From: Euryarchaeota archaeon UBA256
GTDB taxonomy: Archaea; Thermoplasmatota; Poseidoniia; Poseidoniales; Poseidoniaceae
Assembly: GCA_002494645.1 (NCBI GenBank)
Contig: DACE01000005.1
Location: 52,050-116,049 of the forward strand
Length of the DNA: 64,000 nucleotides
Direction: 5' to 3'
Below the pieces are notes generated by a model that was not told the DNA's origin, did no database searches, and worked only from the letters and a program-made list of their open reading frames with translations. Shown piece by piece: positions 26,412 to 35,791 of the stretch; position 1 is the stretch's first letter; the number at the start of each line of letters is the position of its first letter. Made by a program: the position numbers and the translations under genes.

Positions 26412-27440
26412 ATGCCTGACCACGCCTTCACACCCATTCGAGGCCGAATTGACCGATGGTGCTTTTCCTCTGCACGGCTTAACAATCGGCTGAACGACCC
26501 CGAGGAGCGCGAGGTATTGGTTCACCTCTCACCAGAGGGAATTGAAGCGATGGAACGCGGGAAGGAATTACCCGTCATCGTTTACCTCGCACCCTTCACG
26601 GGCAGCGGGCCCCAACGTGCAGGATGGAAGGCCTTTGCTGAGACGCTCCCGCAGCGACACGAGCGTCTGGTAGCATGTTCGGCAATGGAGCCTGTGATTC
26701 TCGTGATGCCCGACACCTTCACGTCGCTTGGTGGAAACCAATACGTTGACTCGCCTATCATGGGACAGTGGTCTACTTGGTTGGCTGAGGACCTTAAATC
26801 AGAAATAAAGTCCCGTTACCTCACCAATGGACAATTTGGATTGGTGGGGAAATCTTCGGGGGGCTACGGTGCCATGGTTAACGTCATGCTTCAACCAAAG
26901 GCGTGGCAGGCCATTGCTTCACATTCAGGAGACGTCGGTTTTGATTTGATGTACGGGGGCAGTTGGGGTGAAACGATCACGCATCTCGCCCCACAAAGGT
27001 CCGGCGAGGCTTATGTCCGCCATATTGCGGCTTCCCCTTCAATGAGAAGTGCAGATTTCCACGCCCTCATGATGTGCGCTTTAGCAGCCTCCTACGACCC
27101 TCGGGAAGCGAGTGAAGAAGGCGACATCGGCGTCTGTTTGCCCGTTGATTTCCAGACGTGCCAAGTGGACCAAAAGGCATGGATGCGATGGCTTGCATTT
27201 GATCCGCTCACCATGGTTGAACTGAACCATTCGGCCCTCAAGGAACTGAACCTCTGTTTCATCGATTGTGGAAATGCTGACCAATACAACATCCACTACG
27301 GAACCCGTCGCTTTACCCAGCGTCTCAAGGAACTCAATGTGCCACATCATTACGAAGAATTTGCCGGCACACACAGCGGAATTGATCATCGTCTCGATGT
27401 TTCTCTTCCACTTTTGGCAGCGGCGCTCCGTTCAAATTGA
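26412..27440 (+). CDS. Esterase-D-like alpha/beta hydrolase
   Basis: About 342 residues from ATG 26412; a longer frame from 26337 has no recognisable extra domain. The fold matches putative esterases (PF00756-type). The key elements are VIVYLAPFTGSG, then the nucleophile elbow VGKSSGGYGAM, and a C-terminal IDCGNADQYNIHYG with FAGTHSGIDHR for Asp and His. No signal peptide is seen. The substrate is unknown; S-formylglutathione hydrolase or a siderophore esterase-type activity are alternatives within the family. It is transcribed away from MCM and followed by purM on the same strand with a 50-base gap. Confidence 0.8.
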   Translation: MPDHAFTPIRGRIDRWCFSSARLNNRLNDPEEREVLVHLSPEGIEAMERGKELPVIVYLAPFTGSGPQRAGWKAFAETLPQRHERLVACSAMEPVILVMPDTFTSLGGNQYVDSPIMGQWSTWLAEDLKSEIKSRYLTNGQFGLVGKSSGGYGAMVNVMLQPKAWQAIASHSGDVGFDLMYGGSWGETITHLAPQRSGEAYVRHIAASPSMRSADFHALMMCALAASYDPREASEEGDIGVCLPVDFQTCQVDQKAWMRWLAFDPLTMVELNHSALKELNLCFIDCGNADQYNIHYGTRRFTQRLKELNVPHHYEEFAGTHSGIDHRLDVSLPLLAAALRSN

Positions 27441-27490
27441 GCAAGTCATTCAAGCGGTTTCTTCATGAGACGCTTTCGTGTGGACGATGC

Positions 27491-28603
27491 ATGGGCGAGC
27501 CGATGGACTATGCCAGTGCTGGAGTCGACATCGACCTCGAAGGCTCGGCAGTCGCCTCACTGATCGGTGCCTTGTCAAAGAGCGTCAGAGCGCCGGGAAG
27601 TCCTGGTGCTCCAGTACATCTCCCCGGAGGTTTTGGGGGCCTCATTGAATTTGGTGACAACCTACTGGCCATGGCGACGGATGGGGTTGGTAGCAAATTG
27701 CAAATCGCAACCTCACTCAAGCAGTGGGGAGGTGTTGGTATTGACTGCATGGCTATGAATGTCAATGACCTTCTTTGCGTTGGGGCTGAACCCATCGCCT
27801 TCGTCGATTATGTCGCCGTTCCAAAGCCTGACCCTGCAATTCATGCAGCCCTCGGGGCGTCCTTGGCCGAAGCGTGTCGCCAGGCTCGCGTCACTTTGGC
27901 GGGTGGAGAAACCGCTTCACTTCCTGGCATCGTCACAGAACTTGACCTGTCTGGTACTGCTCTCGGATGGTTGCCCAAAGGAGAAGCCATCACCGGTGAA
28001 CACCTCCAAGCTGGTGATGTCCTGATTGGTCTGCCTGCCTCTGGAATCCACTCAAACGGCTATTCCTTGGTGCGACGTATCGTTGAACATGCCGGCCTCA
28101 ACTATGAGGACGAGGCTCCATTTGATGCGAACCATCCCAACCGTGACCTCCACCGTTGGACCGAAGGCAGGGCAACGCTTGGTGAAGTGGTGCTCAACCC
28201 CACACGGATTTACTGCGACCCCGTTGTGGATTTACTCAATGTTGCACGAGGCGAAGCCTCCTTTGCCATCGAAAACATCCACGGTATTTGTCACATCACT
28301 GGCGGAGGTTTGTCCAACCTTCTTCGACTGCATGATTCCCTTGGTTGGTCCATTCATTCACCCCTTCCCGTCTTACCGGAATTCCAGTGGCTCCAAGATG
28401 CTGGCAACGTGGAAACTCGTGAGATGTACCGCACCTTCAACATGGGAACTGGAATGATTCTCGCAGTGGCTCAAGAGCATGCAACAGAGATATTGAGTTG
28501 GCTTGAACAACGGCTTCCAGGAACTGCAATTGTCGGCGAAGTCACGAACGACGGTCATCGTGTAAGCCACGCCATAGACGGTGTTGAATTCACACATTAT
28601 TGA
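27491..28603 (+). CDS. purM: Phosphoribosylformylglycinamidine cyclo-ligase (AIR synthase)
   Basis: Fifth step of purine synthesis: ATP-dependent closure of FGAM to AIR. MDYASAGVDIDLEG at the N-terminus, then LLAMATDGVGSKLQIA, DCMAMNVNDLLCVGAEPIAFVDY (quoted in parts: DCMAMNVNDL and GAEPIAFVDY) and GGETASLPGI are the family core. A PurM C-terminal domain has GLPASGIHSNGYSLVRR and ITGGGLSNL. About 370 residues, slightly longer than bacterial PurM. Start candidates are ATG 27491 and ATG 27503; the longer frame begins at a TTG inside the esterase gene. No other pur gene is in the window. Confidence 0.92.
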   Translation: MGEPMDYASAGVDIDLEGSAVASLIGALSKSVRAPGSPGAPVHLPGGFGGLIEFGDNLLAMATDGVGSKLQIATSLKQWGGVGIDCMAMNVNDLLCVGAEPIAFVDYVAVPKPDPAIHAALGASLAEACRQARVTLAGGETASLPGIVTELDLSGTALGWLPKGEAITGEHLQAGDVLIGLPASGIHSNGYSLVRRIVEHAGLNYEDEAPFDANHPNRDLHRWTEGRATLGEVVLNPTRIYCDPVVDLLNVARGEASFAIENIHGICHITGGGLSNLLRLHDSLGWSIHSPLPVLPEFQWLQDAGNVETREMYRTFNMGTGMILAVAQEHATEILSWLEQRLPGTAIVGEVTNDGHRVSHAIDGVEFTHY

Positions 28604-28651
28604 TGCTGTATACATCGGTGTGGTCTTGAGGGAGAATTATCTCGCAGAGGC

Positions 28652-30001
28652 ATGGCCGAGGGAGATGACGAAGCAATTCGCCCCGGTCACCTTTGGCTTG
28701 AGGGCAAGACCTTGGTTCATCTTCGCGAGGATCAGCAACGGCCCACACACATGCCTCGCGGCCCTGCAAAACGAACAGGTCCGGGTTTTCTTAACCCTGC
28801 TATGGCGCCCGCAAGAACCCGTTCGGTGATGTTGTTAGCCGACGCCTTAGAACATCACTGGCTGGTCAAACCGGGCCACGACCTTCGGACTTTGGACGCC
28901 TTGTGCGCCACGGGCGTGCGCGTAAGGCGGTGGCGCAATGAGATTCCAGAGGCACTTCAACCACGGCTTCGCATTGCGGCGAATGACCTCGATGAATTTG
29001 CATTGAATTGGCTCAAACGGTCTCACAAAGCATTTCCCCCTCACGTCAGCGTGGACCACGCCCTTGAGGATGACCGCTATGAACGACCTCCGCAAGGTGA
29101 AATGGAAAACGGTATTTTTGTCATGCAAAACGACGCCCGTATCGCCCTCATGGAGGCTGCATACCAGTGGATTGACCTCGACCCCTTTGGCTCTCCTGTC
29201 AATTTCCTTGATGCCGCGATTCAAGGCCTCGCTCGAGTCGGCTTTCTCGAGGTCACGGCAACCGATACCGCTGCCCTCACTGGGTCGAGCGCCTCTTCAC
29301 AGCAACGCAGGTACGGGGCAAAGGGAATTGTCGATACCTACGCTCATGATGACGCTGTGCGTGTGTTGCTTGGCTTGGTTGCTACCACAGCGGCTCGCCA
29401 CGACCGGGTGATCGAGCCGGTTTTAGCCCTCTTTGACGGCCACCATGTTCGTGTTAGTGTGAAAGTGCTACGCAGTAAAGAGCGGGCATCAAAGGTGATG
29501 GATTCAATGGGTTGGCGCGTTCGTCTTCCCGAAGGAAAATATCACTTTGTGCAACATCCAACCCCCGAAGAAGTAGAACATGGCAGTGGACCTATGTGGG
29601 TTGGCGCGCTGTGGGACAAGGAAATCACTGGAAGGATGACGGAGGAACACGCCCTGCGGTTGTGCTCACCATCGGACAAGGAAATCGCTGATGCCAAAGA
29701 CGCTGGACTTGATTGGGGCCAAGACGACCAAGAGTACGCGCAACGCGAGATACGTCGTAGCGTCCGTCACATCGCTGAGGCTGCAGATTTGATGAGTCGT
29801 GAGCACTTGCTCTTGCACATCGATGATGTCCCCAATATGGCGGGTGTACCCCATGCTCCGAAAATGGAAACTCTTTTTTCAAGCATCCAAGAACGTGGAT
29901 ATTCGGCTGCTCGAATCCCAGATATTGACCCGTTTTTCGTCTCCGATGCCCCTCTTGAAACCGTTTTGGATTGCGTTAGGTCTCTCGTCGCTTCCCTATA
30001 G
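28652..30001 (+). CDS. trm1: tRNA (guanine(26)-N(2))-dimethyltransferase Trm1
   Basis: SAM-dependent enzyme that makes m2G/m2,2G at position 26 of tRNA. FLNPAMAPARTRSV is the family N-terminal segment, LDALCATGVRVRRW is the SAM motif I, and IDLDPFGSPVNFLDAA carries the DPFG catalytic motif. VTATDTAALTG follows, then a C-terminal tRNA-binding part. The length of 449 is a little above archaeal Trm1 (about 380). The ATG at 28652 follows CAGAGG. It is downstream of purM by 48 bases on the same strand. Confidence 0.95.
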   Translation: MAEGDDEAIRPGHLWLEGKTLVHLREDQQRPTHMPRGPAKRTGPGFLNPAMAPARTRSVMLLADALEHHWLVKPGHDLRTLDALCATGVRVRRWRNEIPEALQPRLRIAANDLDEFALNWLKRSHKAFPPHVSVDHALEDDRYERPPQGEMENGIFVMQNDARIALMEAAYQWIDLDPFGSPVNFLDAAIQGLARVGFLEVTATDTAALTGSSASSQQRRYGAKGIVDTYAHDDAVRVLLGLVATTAARHDRVIEPVLALFDGHHVRVSVKVLRSKERASKVMDSMGWRVRLPEGKYHFVQHPTPEEVEHGSGPMWVGALWDKEITGRMTEEHALRLCSPSDKEIADAKDAGLDWGQDDQEYAQREIRRSVRHIAEAADLMSREHLLLHIDDVPNMAGVPHAPKMETLFSSIQERGYSAARIPDIDPFFVSDAPLETVLDCVRSLVASL

Positions 30002-30049
30002 ATGGGCTGCAAAAAAGCATTGATGGCCCCTTGGTCTTGTGCTCAAGCC

Positions 30050-30808
30050 TCAGCCAAAAGACGGGTCAATATCGGTCACGTTCTCGCTCTCAGGTGCAGG
30101 TAGCATTTGAGAGGCATTCTCGATGATATTTCGAACGTTGTCTTCGATCTCACGGGCGTTTTCCAACAACTCGCTGAGGGGAATCTCGAGCCCTGTCATG
30201 TCACTGATGGCTTCAACAGCCAAGGCGGCTGCACGGGCATCGGGATACATGGGGTTGGCCTCTGAAAGAAGAGCGGTCACATCGATGCCGAGGCGGTCAC
30301 CTTCTCCAAGCAAGAAACCCGTGATTCCGGCCACAATGCCCTGTTGAATCGGTTCGATATCCAAGCCTTTGAGGCGTGCTCGGGCAGCAGAGGTTGACCC
30401 TACGCCAAACAATTCACCGTTACTCAATTCCTTTTCCGGGCGAACCAAGCCGTCAATGATGATGAGATGGTCAAATCCACCTTTTGTGAACCATTCAAGA
30501 ACGGTTGTTGCAAAGGGAATATCCGTGTCAGTGCCGAATTGTATTTCCGATGTGAAAACACCAATTCCATCACCCTGATAGACGCGAACAGGATGCTTTG
30601 GGACTTCATTGTGAATCAGTGCAACGGCTGGAAAATCAGCGTTCATGACCGTTCCCAATTGATTTAATCCCAACGCTTTGATGATGTGAGAAGTCGCTAT
30701 GACGCCAACCATCCCTGCAGTCGTAAAACCGCAGATTGCCACGCCACCGGTTGTCGGGTCGGCGTCTTTGTGGAGAACGAGAGCATAGGACTGTAGATTA
30801 GCGTCCAT
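30050..30808 (-). CDS. PAC2-family proteasome assembly chaperone-like protein (copy 1)
   Basis: 252 residues from ATG 30808, with GGAGG seven bases upstream. The frame is open further to 30844. The family is recognised from GVAICGFTTAGMVGVIATSHII, quoted in part as GFTTAGMVGVIATS, then LIIIDGLVRPE, GIVAGITGFLLGEG and ANPMYPDARAAALAVEAI. These belong to archaeal PbaA/PbaB-like proteins that help assemble or bind the 20S proteasome. The C-terminus ends IDPSFG; no HbYX motif is visible. It is downstream of the FG-GAP surface gene by 56 bases and converges with trm1. Confidence 0.82.
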   Translation of the reverse strand: MDANLQSYALVLHKDADPTTGGVAICGFTTAGMVGVIATSHIIKALGLNQLGTVMNADFPAVALIHNEVPKHPVRVYQGDGIGVFTSEIQFGTDTDIPFATTVLEWFTKGGFDHLIIIDGLVRPEKELSNGELFGVGSTSAARARLKGLDIEPIQQGIVAGITGFLLGEGDRLGIDVTALLSEANPMYPDARAAALAVEAISDMTGLEIPLSELLENAREIEDNVRNIIENASQMLPAPESENVTDIDPSFG

Positions 30809-30864
30809 GTCGTTGCCTCCAGTTCCGGTCCAATGCATCGGCAATAAAAAGGCTCACGGAAGAA

Positions 30865-33800
30865 TCATTCTTCCCAAACAGCCCAATCTTCCCAGCCTTC
30901 TTCGCGATACCACCAGACGCCTTCTTCATCTTCCCACCATTCAGTACCTTGTTCGTCAACGGATATGCCACTTTCTTCTTCAGCATCTTCGGCCCACTCT
31001 TCGTCATCTTCAACCGGTTCAGGGATGGCATCCTCTGCGGTTGCACCAAACTCGAAGGCATCGGCGCTACTTCCCAACGCTGGTGAGGATGCGAGTCCTT
31101 CAGGAGCTTCTTCATGGAGTTCTTTGCCTTCATTTTTCAATTCGTCAAGGGACCGTGAAGAGTTCAAATCAATGCGTTCTTCTGCTCTTGAATCTGGCAC
31201 TGCCATGGCTTCTTCGTAGTAATCGTCATCCTCGTCGTCTTCAAAGAAATTATCATTACGTTGCCGCATGAAAATCACGCCACCGATTGCTACTGCGATA
31301 AAGATAACAATTCCAATGCCGACGAGTACGGGAGTCATTGCACTGGAGGGGTCGTCCTCAACGACATCGTTTGACGTGTTATCTGTCACTGGCATCTCGC
31401 CAAGTGTCCATTGAAGTTCGCCCTCTATACTTACTGAGGAGAGCGTCATGGAATCACAGAGGTTGGTTCCGTATTCTAAACATGTGAAGTAGAACACATA
31501 GCCGACACCTTGGATACCGGGGAATAATCCATCGGATGGGCCATTTCGGATCGGAGTGAATTCAAGTTGGATTGAACCGTTTGCTGGAATTGTTACGCTC
31601 GGTGTATCGCCTCCAAAGGATGATTCCTCAAAAGTCAGCGGGGGAGGTGTGGTTGGATACACCTTCCAAGAGAACCCGAGCAAGACATCGAATGGATTGG
31701 GGTTGGAGACCGTACACGTGATCGTTTCATCTTCTGTGCCGTTTTCCCATGCGTAGGTTGCAGTTCCACAATCAATTGTTCCAGCGAGGATTGTTTCGGG
31801 GAAGGTGGGGGTGGCGGTTTGGTTCGTTTCATTGGTTTCATTGTCAACGATGACGACGGCGGCTTCAAAGGGAACACTGACCATCATATTGGTTGCATAG
31901 AATTCTGGATTGGCTTGGTCAAGGTACATGTGAAGCACGCCACCGTAAGCGCCCATGCCTGAAATTTCAAGAGAGTTTCCTTTCACCTCAGATGTGCCGT
32001 TACCCACTTCTGTTCCATTTGCGTCCACCGCAACCCAACTGATTTGCATGTTGGCGAGCAGGTTTTGCTGAAGACTGGAGCGTGCGTCAACGGCTACAAT
32101 GGTTTCAAAGGTGCTGGCATTGGTTAGAGGAATCAAGGTGTCTGGGGTGAGAACGGTTTCCACCGTTCCAAAGGCGTCGTCACGTTGTTCGGCTGCTGCC
32201 AAGGGTTGGGTCAGGTCGTCGCCCTCATCGCCATCATAGGTGACTTCCAACGACATCGGTCCAAAGGCTTGAATCGGCCCGAGGTCTGCAAGTTTCCCGA
32301 TGTTAAAAACGGCATGTCCGGTGCTGTTGGTAACGGCATCGAGTTCCAATGTCTGCTGATTGGACAAAATATGGAGCGTGAGCGTTTTGTCAGCAAGACC
32401 CGCACCGCCGTGATGGAGATGAGCGACCGCGTCCAAACCGCTTTGCGTACTCAGAAGAATGGTGTTTGCAACCGTTCCGTTTGAGAAATCAGTGTACATC
32501 ACGTCGATCGTAGTTTCCAGTGCAGCATCGTTGCGGGCATATACGGGCCCTATGGCTGTGACGCTCTCCGAAAAATTTCCGAATCCGTCTTCACCAACAA
32601 CTGCAACATAGTACGCTACACCATTTTCAATGGCTTGCCCGGAATCACTCGAGGAAACGGTGATGTTGAAAGTAGAGTTGTTGGTCATAGCAGTTGGCGT
32701 CATGCCAGCGATTGATGTCATGTTGACCTCGCTAACATAGACCCGATGTTGTTCAATTGAGTCATCCCCAGAATCCCAGCGAATCTCCAGAGCACCTCCG
32801 TCGTCATTGGGACGGTCGGTGGCCGTCACGTTAGGAATATATGAGGGTGGAAGTGGATAAGGGACATTCACATTGATTGGTGCTGAAAGGTTGCTCGTCA
32901 CACCAAAGGAGTGTACGCTTCGAACCCAATAGGTCAATGCTTCACCAGGATTGACGTCAAAATCTACCGTTTGGTTGGTCATGGAAGAGGCGTATGCATT
33001 TTGCAAATCAACAGATTCTGTTTGGTTGGCCCTGTACACCAAGAAATTCAAGAGGTCATCACCAAAATCACTCATGTTTTGCCATTCGATGCCAACACGG
33101 TCCGGTTGGAGGTCAACCAAGCGAAGTTGTGGCGTAGGTGGGAGGGCTAAATTTGGCGCTCCTTGTGTGGAGAAGAGGGATGGGTTGGCCAGAACAAAAC
33201 TTCCGTCTTGGGTTGAATTGAACAGGAGAGGGACGAGGAGGGTTCCGGTACCAGCCGTCATTTGTTGGTTGAGCACATTGGTGAGATTACCCGAGAGGTG
33301 AGGATTGGTATTGACCAGGAATTCTGAAATGTAGGTCATGCTCAAATTTGAGTACATGAAATGGCCCTCTGTAAGGGACGTCATTGTGAAATTGATGTTT
33401 GACATCTGTATGCCATAGCTGTCGGTGGAATAGGTACGGCCCATCGAAAGTGTGTTTAAATCGGCAGTAAGGTTGCCAAAGGGGTCCTCGATACCAAGCA
33501 TGCTCAACCCGTTCGTACCATTACCCGAGTACCCTTTTGCCTCAATATCGGGAATCCCATTTTGATCAACGTCGTAGCCAATTTCGTGCCATGCAGAAAT
33601 AAAGACACCGAGTTGAGTTCCTTCGCCTGCAAGGACGATTTGCTCAGCGATCCCATCGCCGTCCATATCGCCGGAATAGATCGCCCTGGGCGCACTCCAC
33701 GGAAGAAGGACTTCGGAATTAGAGGTTGAGATTCGGTTGTCATAATTATTGCCAGAACGGAACGATAGGGCGGTTAAATTCCCTTCAATTGTGGCCGAAT

Positions 33801-35157
33801 TGCCGTCACTTTGTCCCATGAGGGGGAAGAGGATGGAGGCGTTCATGTCGTAGTCATGGTCCAAAATAGTGGCATTTGTAAAGTCATAAATGGAATTGTG
33901 AGTATCGCCATCCCAGCCGTTAGGCCCCTGGTTTTCGATCGAACGGTGACCGGTCGAAGACGGCCCAACGAGATCTAAATCGCCATCGCCATCAAAGTCG
34001 CCCACGACAGTTTGAGGCGCTATCCCTGAAATGGCATTGGTGGTCTGACGGATAAGTACCCCATTGGTTGCATCCCAACTGATTTGTGCTCCATCGTTGA
34101 CCTGATCGGCTACCATGAGGCTGGGGGGATTGAGTGTGCCTGAGAAATGGTCAGCAAAGAAGTGCGTCAACGAAGCAGCGGTTGTCGTCCCTGGCTGATA
34201 GACAATGAGTTCATCGAGGTTGCCAAATGAATTTGTTTTGTTGCTGAATTGGTCAACGCTCACTTTGCCTCCCGAGCGAATCGCTACGAGATTGTCTACA
34301 CCATTGCCGTTCATGTCCAAAAAGTCCAATTCAATGATGTTGCTTGAATGTGTCACGTTGAGAGAGGACTCAAAGACCATGGTGGTTGAATTGTAGTAAT
34401 GAATGCATAACTTGTCCTCACTGGACGCGTAAGCGATGACATCGGAGTAATTATCGCCATTGATATCTCCTGCAAAGACATCGGTTGCATTGGTGCAGGT
34501 CGGGTTCCATCCGCTGAAGTGAAGGCCAACTTGCGGGTCAAAACTTGCCGTGTTAAAGGCCGTCCCGTTGCCTTGCGTGCTGGCATTTGAAGTTGATAAA
34601 AACACGAAATCATCATTCGAATCGTTGTTAAAATCTCCTTTGTCGGTTGCAGCGATGGAGCCAAGTGGGAAGAAACCCCCTGTGAGGGTCGGTGAGAAAT
34701 GAATGCCTATGGATGCATCCGTCATTGTTGCACCATAAGGCAGATTAAAATCCGGTGAAATCAATGCTCCTGAATTAGCTTGGTTGGGCGCAATAAATTG
34801 GCTGGTAGTGGCCTGCCCGGATGTGAAAACATTCTGAAGGCCAAAATCACCGTAACCCGTTTGATTAAAGGACCACTCAGGAAGGCCGTCTTGGTCAAGG
34901 TCCATTGAAAGAGCGCCAGGGGAATTCCCTGAACTATCGGGTTTGATGAAAAAGCTTGACGAAATAATGGTCGTATTCCGCTCTAAGTCAAAGCCAATGA
35001 CAGCGTGTTGGCCGTTTGTAATGGTGACCGTCTCTTCTGCAGAACCTGTTGAAAAGGTGGAGATAGGGGTGCTACTCGCAGAAGCGAAAACACCCGCCCA
35101 AGCAGGACCTATGAGGAGAAAGACAAAGAAAAATCCGAAGAGATGGCGACGCTGCAT
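30865..35157 (-). CDS. Large FG-GAP/fibronectin-type surface protein, C-terminal membrane anchor
   Basis: 1430 residues. The signal peptide spans about 1-26. Calcium-binding FG-GAP-like blades follow: DFNNDSNDDFVF, DINGDNYSDVIAY, DMNGNGVDNLVAI, DFDGDGDLDLVG, and DMDGDGIAEQIV. After them are fibronectin-III-like domains (RVGIEWQNMSD, ALEIRWDSGDD), Ig-like beta domains and many N-glycosylation sites. A single helix at about 1276-1296 is followed by a basic stop (MRQRND) and a cytoplasmic tail of about 130 acidic residues that is very rich in Trp near its end (TEWWEDEEG, WWYREEG, WEDWAVWEE). ATG 35157 has GGTGAGG seven bases upstream; a TTG one codon earlier is less likely. Probably an adhesin or receptor. 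Confidence 0.85.
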   Translation of the reverse strand: MQRRHLFGFFFVFLLIGPAWAGVFASASSTPISTFSTGSAEETVTITNGQHAVIGFDLERNTTIISSSFFIKPDSSGNSPGALSMDLDQDGLPEWSFNQTGYGDFGLQNVFTSGQATTSQFIAPNQANSGALISPDFNLPYGATMTDASIGIHFSPTLTGGFFPLGSIAATDKGDFNNDSNDDFVFLSTSNASTQGNGTAFNTASFDPQVGLHFSGWNPTCTNATDVFAGDINGDNYSDVIAYASSEDKLCIHYYNSTTMVFESSLNVTHSSNIIELDFLDMNGNGVDNLVAIRSGGKVSVDQFSNKTNSFGNLDELIVYQPGTTTAASLTHFFADHFSGTLNPPSLMVADQVNDGAQISWDATNGVLIRQTTNAISGIAPQTVVGDFDGDGDLDLVGPSSTGHRSIENQGPNGWDGDTHNSIYDFTNATILDHDYDMNASILFPLMGQSDGNSATIEGNLTALSFRSGNNYDNRISTSNSEVLLPWSAPRAIYSGDMDGDGIAEQIVLAGEGTQLGVFISAWHEIGYDVDQNGIPDIEAKGYSGNGTNGLSMLGIEDPFGNLTADLNTLSMGRTYSTDSYGIQMSNINFTMTSLTEGHFMYSNLSMTYISEFLVNTNPHLSGNLTNVLNQQMTAGTGTLLVPLLFNSTQDGSFVLANPSLFSTQGAPNLALPPTPQLRLVDLQPDRVGIEWQNMSDFGDDLLNFLVYRANQTESVDLQNAYASSMTNQTVDFDVNPGEALTYWVRSVHSFGVTSNLSAPINVNVPYPLPPSYIPNVTATDRPNDDGGALEIRWDSGDDSIEQHRVYVSEVNMTSIAGMTPTAMTNNSTFNITVSSSDSGQAIENGVAYYVAVVGEDGFGNFSESVTAIGPVYARNDAALETTIDVMYTDFSNGTVANTILLSTQSGLDAVAHLHHGGAGLADKTLTLHILSNQQTLELDAVTNSTGHAVFNIGKLADLGPIQAFGPMSLEVTYDGDEGDDLTQPLAAAEQRDDAFGTVETVLTPDTLIPLTNASTFETIVAVDARSSLQQNLLANMQISWVAVDANGTEVGNGTSEVKGNSLEISGMGAYGGVLHMYLDQANPEFYATNMMVSVPFEAAVVIVDNETNETNQTATPTFPETILAGTIDCGTATYAWENGTEDETITCTVSNPNPFDVLLGFSWKVYPTTPPPLTFEESSFGGDTPSVTIPANGSIQLEFTPIRNGPSDGLFPGIQGVGYVFYFTCLEYGTNLCDSMTLSSVSIEGELQWTLGEMPVTDNTSNDVVEDDPSSAMTPVLVGIGIVIFIAVAIGGVIFMRQRNDNFFEDDEDDDYYEEAMAVPDSRAEERIDLNSSRSLDELKNEGKELHEEAPEGLASSPALGSSADAFEFGATAEDAIPEPVEDDEEWAEDAEEESGISVDEQGTEWWEDEEGVWWYREEGWEDWAVWEE

Positions 35158-35229
35158 CAAGAGGCCTCACCTCTTCGCTCTATCTCACCCGTTATGGCGG
35201 TTTCGCCTTATTGAACGCTCCAATTTGGT

Positions 35230-35248
35230 GAAAAATGTATCATTTTTC
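35230..35248. promoter_or_regulatory. Palindromic operator-like site
   Basis: GAAAAATG and CATTTTTC are exact inverted copies around a three-base TAT centre. The site lies about 75 bases before the FG-GAP gene on one side and about 54 bases before the winged-helix gene on the other. A dimeric regulator binding site is plausible, but this is not shown. Confidence 0.45.
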
Positions 35249-35301
35249 TCAACATAAGGTTATCAATGATTGATGAAATCTTGCCGATGAGGGCGTAAGA
35301 T

Positions 35302-35790
35302 TTGCGACTAAGCGTACAGGCTGGAGACATCGAAATAGATTTGGAAGGTGCTGCCATTCAAATCGACGAACAAATTGCTCACACGAAGATGGAGCATACG
35401 TGGACTGCACTCCTCGAACGCATTCGCGATGCGAGAGAACAAGCACTCGAGGCTGCCGTCACAGCGGCCCGCGAAGCCGGACTCCCCGACCGAGGGTCTG
35501 CCTTCCGAGCCCTCTTGGAGAACTGCGCACTCAACCGAAAGCCCGACCAAGTTCTTGGAGCAATTCACTACTTACGTGACGTTGAGGGCGTCGCTGACAG
35601 CCCTCCAAGGGTCGTGAATCAACTCTTCGCTGACGCAGGGATTGACCCTCCAGGTAATCTTTCACTCTACCTAAACCGCCTCAAGGAGCGAAGTTTCCTC
35701 GTCGTTCCATCCGGCAAGGACGATAAGAATCGGTTCGCAACCCTTACACCCGAAGGCCAAGCACACCTCGATAAGCGCTCTCGCGCTTGA
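35302..35790 (+). CDS. Winged-helix-like small protein of unknown function
   Basis: 162 residues from TTG 35302 with GAGGG eight bases upstream. The N-terminal 25 residues (SVQAGDIEIDLEGAAIQID) are beta-rich and acidic. The middle is helical, and the C-terminal half has VVNQLFADAGIDPPGNLSLYLNRLKERSFLVV (split here: VVNQLFADAG, NLSLYLNRLKERSFLVV) followed by RFATLTPEGQAHL. The latter resembles a winged-helix hairpin with recognition helix and wing. It could bind DNA, perhaps at the palindrome just upstream, but this is conjecture. One base separates it from the pentapeptide-repeat gene, so the two are probably cotranscribed. Confidence 0.68.
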   Translation: MRLSVQAGDIEIDLEGAAIQIDEQIAHTKMEHTWTALLERIRDAREQALEAAVTAAREAGLPDRGSAFRALLENCALNRKPDQVLGAIHYLRDVEGVADSPPRVVNQLFADAGIDPPGNLSLYLNRLKERSFLVVPSGKDDKNRFATLTPEGQAHLDKRSRA

Positions 35791-35791
35791 G

